Origin: CAZUZD01 sp964624465
Lineage (GTDB): Bacteria > Planctomycetota > Planctomycetia > Isosphaerales > Isosphaeraceae
Assembly: GCA_964624465.1 (NCBI GenBank)
Contig: CAZUZD010000321.1
Location: forward strand, 1 to 6,793
Reading direction: 5' to 3'
DNA length: 6,793 bases
In this document: one piece after another, positions 3,930 to 6,793 of the stretch
Numbering within the stretch: position 1 is the stretch's first letter
Layout of the letters: each line of letters starts with the position of its first letter
Translations under genes and position numbers: made by a program
Notes under the pieces: model-generated
Told to the model about the DNA's origin: nothing
Database searches by the model: none
What the model saw: the letters and a program-made list of their open reading frames with translations, nothing else

Positions 3930-4715
3930 ATGGCCGCCGCGACCTTTGCGCTGATCTTGCCCGCCGCCGGCCGCTCGACGCGGTTCGGCGACCCGACCCA
4001 GAAGAAGATCTACGCCGACCTCGACGGCCGCGCCGTCTGGCTCCGCGCCATCGAGCCGTTCATCGGTCGCGACGACGTGACCCAGATCGTGCTGGCGATC
4101 GCGGCCGAGGACCGCGAGCTGTTCGATCGCCGCTACGCCGCCAACGCCGCGTTCTTCAACGTCCGGGTCATCGACGGCGGCGCCGAGCGAGTGGACTCGG
4201 TGGCGCGGGCGCTCGAGGTCGTGGGCGACTCGTGCGACTTCATCGCCGTGCACGACGCGGCGCGGCCCTGCGTCACTCCCGAGCTGGTCGAGGCCGTCTT
4301 CTCCGCCGCCCGTCAGCACGGGGCCGCCCTCCCGGGCGTGGCCGTGGCCGATACGCTGAAGCGGGTGGGGCCCGACCGGACGATCGTCGAGACCGTCGAG
4401 CGCGCCGGCCTGTTCGGCGTGCAGACGCCCCAGGCCTTCGAACGCGAGCTGCTGAAGCGGGCCTACTCCGCTCGCGATCAGGTCAGCGGACCGACCGACG
4501 ACGCCAGGCTGGTCGAGGCGCTCGGGCATCCGGTCCACGTCGTCGACGGCTCGCCGTTCAACCTCAAGATCACGACGGCCGGCGACCTGAGGCTCGCCTC
4601 AGCCATCCTGGCCGCCGTGGCCGCGAGCCGACCGGCGCCAGCGCCTCGCCCCTTCCACGACGAGCCGGCCGGCCCGGAGGACGGCCCGGTGCACCGCTTC
4701 ACCGACCTGTTCTGA
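3930..4715 (+). CDS. ispD: 2-C-methyl-D-erythritol 4-phosphate cytidylyltransferase (IspD)
   Basis: IspD joins CTP to methylerythritol phosphate to form CDP-methylerythritol in the MEP isoprenoid pathway, in the cytoplasm. The 261 residues contain the nucleotide-binding PAAGRSTRFG (11-20), with Arg18 and Lys25/Lys26 as CTP-contacting residues; VHDAARPC (107-114), with Asp109 and Arg112; ADTLKR (140-145), with Thr142; VERAGLFGVQTPQAF (156-170), with Arg158 and Thr166; PTDDA (188-192); and NLKITT (211-216), with Lys213. These match the E. coli IspD catalytic set in order and almost in numbering. Two things differ from E. coli. The N-terminal motif reads QKKIYADLDGRAVWLR rather than the usual PKQ form. 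About 30 residues follow the normal end (RPAPAPRPFHDEP to HRFTDLF), Pro-rich and probably disordered. ATG 3930 has GGAG nine bases upstream. No ispF is adjacent. A related sugar-nucleotide transferase is unlikely given the motif set. Confidence 0.95.
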   Translation: MAAATFALILPAAGRSTRFGDPTQKKIYADLDGRAVWLRAIEPFIGRDDVTQIVLAIAAEDRELFDRRYAANAAFFNVRVIDGGAERVDSVARALEVVGDSCDFIAVHDAARPCVTPELVEAVFSAARQHGAALPGVAVADTLKRVGPDRTIVETVERAGLFGVQTPQAFERELLKRAYSARDQVSGPTDDARLVEALGHPVHVVDGSPFNLKITTAGDLRLASAILAAVAASRPAPAPRPFHDEPAGPEDGPVHRFTDLF

Positions 4716-4723
4716 TCCAGGTC
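4704..4723 (+). terminator. 6-bp hairpin around the ispD stop codon
   Basis: GACCTG (4704-4709) pairs with CAGGTC (4718-4723) around an 8-base loop, TTCTGATC, that contains the TGA stop. It is a weaker form of the stop-codon hairpins at 872-893 and 1290-1311. It is followed 10 bases later by the larger hairpin at 4734-4759. Confidence 0.35.
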
Positions 4724-4733
4724 ACTCAAGCGA

Positions 4734-4759
4734 TCGCGCCGGGCGCCGTCCGGTCGCGA
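4734..4759. terminator. Candidate bidirectional terminator between ispD and the SGNH lipoprotein gene
   Basis: TCGCGCCGG (4734-4742) pairs with CCGG-T-CGCGA (4750-4759): nine base pairs with one bulged T and a 7-base loop. It fills the 45-base gap between two convergent stop codons and is nearly symmetrical, so it could end transcription from both sides. There is no T-tract on either side. Confidence 0.5.
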
Positions 4760-4760
4760 A

Positions 4761-5477
4761 TCACTCGGGGTTCAGCAGGGTCCAGAGCGTCGGCTCGATC
4801 GCCTCAGCCCAGCGCCGGTAGCCCTCGTCGCTGAGGTGCAGGAAGTCGGGCATCAGGTCCTTGGGGATCTGCCCCTCGGCGTTGAGGAAGGCCTTGCTGA
4901 TGTCGAGGTAGTGCACCCGCTTGCCGTCGGCCAGGCCCTTGATGATGGCGTTGATCTCGCCGGGGCGGGCGTCGAGTTTCTCGCCGCGGGGGAAGACGCC
5001 GAGCAGCAGAACCTTCGACTTCGGCAGCTTGGCGCCGAGCTTGTCGACGATGGCGTGGACGCCCTCGGCGATCTCGGCCGGGCTGTTGCTGCCGATGTTG
5101 TTGGTGCCGATCATCAGCACCACGACCTTGGGCGCGATCCCGTCGATCTCGGCGTTGTCGAGCCGCCAGAGGACGTGCTGGGTGCGGTCACCGCCGATGC
5201 CGATGTTGGCCGGCTTGCGGGCGCCGTAGTAACGCTTCCAGACGTCGTTGTTGTTCCAGCCCTGGGTGATCGAGTCGCCCAGGAACAGCAGGTCGATGTC
5301 GCCCTTCTTGGTCCGCTCGACGTACGACTCGTGGAGCTGCTTCCAGTAGGCGTCGTCGCGGGGCGCGGGGGTGCTGGCCGAGCCCCCCTGGTACGTCTGG
5401 CCGCAGGCGGCCAGCGCCACGGCGTTGAGGGCCAGGGCGGCGACGAGCAGCGGGCGATACCGGTTCAACCGGGACAT
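4761..5477 (-). CDS. SGNH/GDSL-type hydrolase lipoprotein (PAF-acetylhydrolase-like)
   Basis: This 238-residue protein starts with a lipoprotein signal peptide: Arg-containing n-region, hydrophobic LLVAALALNAVA, then lipobox LAAC with the lipidated Cys25. It is therefore probably anchored in the cell envelope facing outward. The rest is an SGNH hydrolase with all four blocks: FLGDSIT (65-71, nucleophile Ser69), NIGIGGD (91-97, oxyanion Gly), GTNN (124-127, Asn) and DFLH (211-214, Asp211/His214). It resembles the platelet-activating-factor acetylhydrolase IB catalytic-subunit type, which removes acyl or acetyl groups. In bacteria such enzymes often deacylate lipids or polysaccharides, so the substrate is open. 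ATG 5477 is supported by GAGGAG a few bases upstream and by the intact signal peptide. It lies 97 bases downstream of the co-directional nitroreductase gene and converges with ispD. No strong promoter is seen in that gap; TAGGAT at 5538-5533 is a weak -10 candidate. Confidence 0.92.
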   Translation of the reverse strand: MSRLNRYRPLLVAALALNAVALAACGQTYQGGSASTPAPRDDAYWKQLHESYVERTKKGDIDLLFLGDSITQGWNNNDVWKRYYGARKPANIGIGGDRTQHVLWRLDNAEIDGIAPKVVVLMIGTNNIGSNSPAEIAEGVHAIVDKLGAKLPKSKVLLLGVFPRGEKLDARPGEINAIIKGLADGKRVHYLDISKAFLNAEGQIPKDLMPDFLHLSDEGYRRWAEAIEPTLWTLLNPE

Positions 5478-5540
5478 GGGCTCTCCTCGTGGGGTGCGGA
5501 GGGGGGATGCGGTTGCGGCGGGGCGAGCGGCCATCCTATC

Positions 5541-5566
5541 GCCGCCCGGGGCGCGTCGCCAGCGGC
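5541..5566 (-). terminator. Imperfect GC-rich hairpin downstream of the nitroreductase gene
   Basis: On the minus strand GCCGC (5566-5562) pairs with GCGGC (5545-5541), and inside it GGCG (5560-5557) pairs with CGCC (5553-5550) around a 3-base loop, with an asymmetric internal bulge. It begins eight bases after the nitroreductase stop. It could attenuate read-through into the SGNH gene. There is no T-tract. Confidence 0.35.
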
Positions 5567-5574
5567 CAACCCGG

Positions 5575-6294
5575 TCAGACCTCGCCCAGCGTCCAGGGCT
5601 GCCCGAAGTGCTCCTCGAAGCAGACGTGCCCCAGCCCGAACCGCCCGCCGAACGGCTTGGGCTCGCCGAGCGGGTACCCGAGGGCGACCAGGCAGCAGAC
5701 CGCATGGTCGTCGGGGATGCCAAACTCGGCGCGGACCTTCTCGGGCTCGAACCCCTCCATCGGGGCGCTCGCCACCCCGAGGCTCTCGGCGGCGATCATG
5801 AGCGTGGCCGCGCCCAGCATGGCGGATCGGGTGGCCCAGAGTTCCTTGTCGGTGATCCGGTCGCCCCCGCGGCGGGCGTTGGCGCGCAGGGCGTGGCCGA
5901 CCTCCTCGGTGATCGCGCCCAGGCGGAGCTGGTGGTCGACCATCGCATCGGCGTCGGTGGCGTGCGGAGTCTGGTAGCCGAGCACGATCACGACCACGGC
6001 CGCCTCGCCGACCTTCGGCTGGTTGAAGGCGCATGCCTTGAGCCGCTGGCGGTTGCGCTCGCTGCGGACGACCACGAACCGCCAGGCCTGGAGGTTCATG
6101 CTCGAGGGAGCGAGGGTCGCCAGGTGCAGGATTGCCTTGAGGGTCGCCTCGTCGAGCGGCCGCGCCGGGTCGAAGTGGCGGGTGGCCCGGCGGCGGGCGA
6201 TCGCCTCGGGGGCGCTCAGGGCCGGGCGGGCGAGGACCTCCGGGCTGGGGCGGTCGGTCAGGGGGCGGTCGTCGGCGGGCGTGGGCGTGGTCAT
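5575..6294 (-). CDS. Nitroreductase-family FMN-dependent oxidoreductase
   Basis: This 239-residue protein is a nitroreductase-fold flavoenzyme; members are usually FMN-containing homodimers that use NAD(P)H to reduce nitro compounds, quinones or enones. Visible motifs are RRRATRHFD (34-42), the phosphate-binding Arg cluster at the start of the fold; LAPSSMNLQAWRFVVVR (61-77), the FMN/substrate signature with Ser64, Ser65, Asn67 and Gln69; GAATLMIAAESLGVASAPMEGF (161-182), the second FMN-contacting region; and VALGYPLGEPKP (203-214), the usual C-terminal strand with the GYP element. About 25 Pro- and Asp-rich residues precede the fold. No signal peptide is seen, so it is probably cytoplasmic. 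ATG 6294 has AGGA about eight bases upstream. The open frame continues upstream to 6759 only as the antisense shadow of the DUF1080 gene. The natural substrate cannot be told from sequence. Confidence 0.92.
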   Translation of the reverse strand: MTTPTPADDRPLTDRPSPEVLARPALSAPEAIARRRATRHFDPARPLDEATLKAILHLATLAPSSMNLQAWRFVVVRSERNRQRLKACAFNQPKVGEAAVVVIVLGYQTPHATDADAMVDHQLRLGAITEEVGHALRANARRGGDRITDKELWATRSAMLGAATLMIAAESLGVASAPMEGFEPEKVRAEFGIPDDHAVCCLVALGYPLGEPKPFGGRFGLGHVCFEEHFGQPWTLGEV

Positions 6295-6336
6295 CGGGAG
6301 TTCCTGGGGGACCCGGGGGCGCGTGGGGCTGGGGTC

Positions 6337-6365
6337 ATGACAGCCGGGCGGGGTTGGCTTATGAT
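6337..6365 (+). promoter_or_regulatory. Good sigma-70 promoter for the DUF1080 gene
   Basis: ATGACA (6337-6342; five of six consensus bases), a 17-base spacer, and TATGAT (6360-6365; five of six) form the best promoter match in the window. Transcription would start near 6372, leaving a leader of about 77 bases before ATG 6449. It lies in the 154-base divergent gap shared with the nitroreductase gene, for which no equally good minus-strand promoter is seen. A short inverted repeat (CTCGC 6370-6374, GCGAG 6390-6394) sits at the expected transcript start. Confidence 0.6.
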
Positions 6366-6448
6366 CCGACTCGCGAGGTGGGCCCGCGGGCGAGGTTCCG
6401 GGGGCGACGCACTCTCCCGATACACTCTCTGCAGCAAGGACTGAACTG

Positions 6449-6793
6449 ATGCGTCGATCGTTCCTCACCGTGGCCCTGCTGGCCCTGGCGGCCGCCGCCC
6501 CGGCCCCGGCCCGCGCCCAGGATGCCGCCTGGACGCCGCTGTTCAACGGCAAGGACCTCTCCGGCTGGGTCGTCAATGACTTCACCGGCAAGTCGAAGTG
6601 GGAGGTCGTCGGCGGTGAGCTCGTCGGCTCCGGCACCGCCTCGATGATCACCACCGAGAAGGGCGGCTTCAAGAACTTCCGGTTCCGCGCCGAGATCAAG
6701 ATCAACGACAAGGGCAACTCGGGCATGTACTTCCGGACCACGGCCAAACCGGGGTTCACCGACGGCTACGAGTGCCAGATCAACAGCACCCAC
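6449..6793 (+). CDS. Secreted DUF1080 (3-keto-disaccharide hydrolase-type) protein, N-terminal part, cut by window edge
   Basis: The first 115 residues are present and the gene runs off the window. It begins with a cleavable signal peptide (MRRSF, hydrophobic LTVALLALAAAAP, cleavage probably after ARA at residue 23), so the product is exported. The mature part opens with the DUF1080 hallmark WTPLFNGKDLSGW (28-40), then WEVVGGELVGSG (51-62), FRFRAEIKIN (77-86) and KGNSGMYFR with GYECQIN (88-112). This is a concanavalin/LamG-like beta-sandwich. The family is greatly expanded in planctomycetes, and some members cleave 3-keto sugars. AAGGA (6436-6440) lies eight bases before ATG 6449, and a good promoter is at 6337-6365. 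No catalytic assignment is possible from the truncated sequence. Confidence 0.93.
   Translation, partial: MRRSFLTVALLALAAAAPAPARAQDAAWTPLFNGKDLSGWVVNDFTGKSKWEVVGGELVGSGTASMITTEKGGFKNFRFRAEIKINDKGNSGMYFRTTAKPGFTDGYECQINSTH

Noticed and set aside
3633..4538. Upstream extension of the minus-strand nuclease reading frame to a 581-residue protein
   Set aside because: This part is antisense to ispD, whose motifs are complete. The extension is Arg/Pro/Gly-rich with no recognisable domain, and nuclease coding character starts at ATG 3632.
2793..4715. A defence island or new multi-gene system around the nuclease
   Set aside because: Only one defence-type gene is present. Its neighbours are ispD and a coenzyme A-type flavoprotein, with no methylase, toxin, reverse transcriptase, mobile element or CRISPR repeat.
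4836..6444. Long plus-strand open frames (4836-5801 and 5371-6444) opposite the SGNH and nitroreductase genes
   Set aside because: They are low-complexity Ala/Gly/Arg/Asp-rich shadows of genes with intact catalytic motifs on the minus strand; stop-free antisense frames are expected at this GC content.
6295..6759. Upstream extension of the nitroreductase frame to a 394-residue protein
   Set aside because: It runs antisense through the DUF1080 signal peptide and domain and through a good plus-strand promoter. The nitroreductase has its own ATG and ribosome binding site at 6294.
1..6793. tRNA, rRNA, CRISPR array, insertion-sequence ends or attachment sites
   Set aside because: I read both strands for regularly spaced repeats, terminal inverted repeats with a transposase, and RNA gene signatures, and saw none. 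The inverted repeats found are short and tied to gene ends or leaders.

Overview
This is a GC-rich bacterial window whose gene set points to a planctomycete, probably an Isosphaeraceae-like lineage. That assignment is inferred from gene content, not from a marker search. The supporting signs are a truncated secreted DUF1080 (3-keto-disaccharide hydrolase-type) protein, an SGNH lipoprotein of the platelet-activating-factor acetylhydrolase-like type common in these bacteria, a bacterial SUI1/eIF1 protein, and an IspD with an atypical N-terminal motif. The region looks like ordinary chromosome. I see no insertion sequence, integrase, tRNA, rRNA, CRISPR array or prophage gene.

Layout. The plus strand opens with the 3' part of an unrecognised gene (2-364), coupled through an ATGA overlap to a DinB-family protein (361-882). 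A SUI1 protein (about 944-1300) and a small membrane protein (1334-1687) follow. The next three genes are on the minus strand and are transcribed leftward: an Mrr-type nuclease (2793-3632), a 79-residue orphan protein (2350-2589), and a flavoprotein of the HAL3/phosphopantothenoylcysteine decarboxylase family (1700-2341) tightly linked to the orphan. The nuclease diverges from ispD (3930-4715, plus) across a 297-base gap full of dyad symmetries. ispD converges on an SGNH-hydrolase lipoprotein (4761-5477, minus), which lies downstream of a nitroreductase (5575-6294, minus). The nitroreductase diverges from the truncated DUF1080 gene (6449 to the edge, plus).

The genes do not form one pathway. 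They cover isoprenoid precursor synthesis (IspD), a coenzyme A step (HAL3/PPCDC), translation (SUI1), flavin redox chemistry, and envelope or extracytoplasmic hydrolysis (SGNH, DUF1080). The lone Mrr-like nuclease is the only defence-type gene, and it has no partner methylase or other defence gene in view. I do not find a convincing new multi-gene system.

The more unusual signals are structural. Two plus-strand genes end in hairpins with a perfect 8-bp stem and a 6-base loop that begins with the TGA stop codon, and ispD has a weaker version. The nuclease leader holds a 9-bp-arm inverted repeat with a nested dyad. The probable ispD promoter has a 12-bp palindrome filling most of its spacer. 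The SUI1 protein has an N-terminal cysteine knuckle with the spacing seen in eukaryotic DENR, and the decarboxylase resembles the plant/animal HAL3 form more than bacterial CoaBC.
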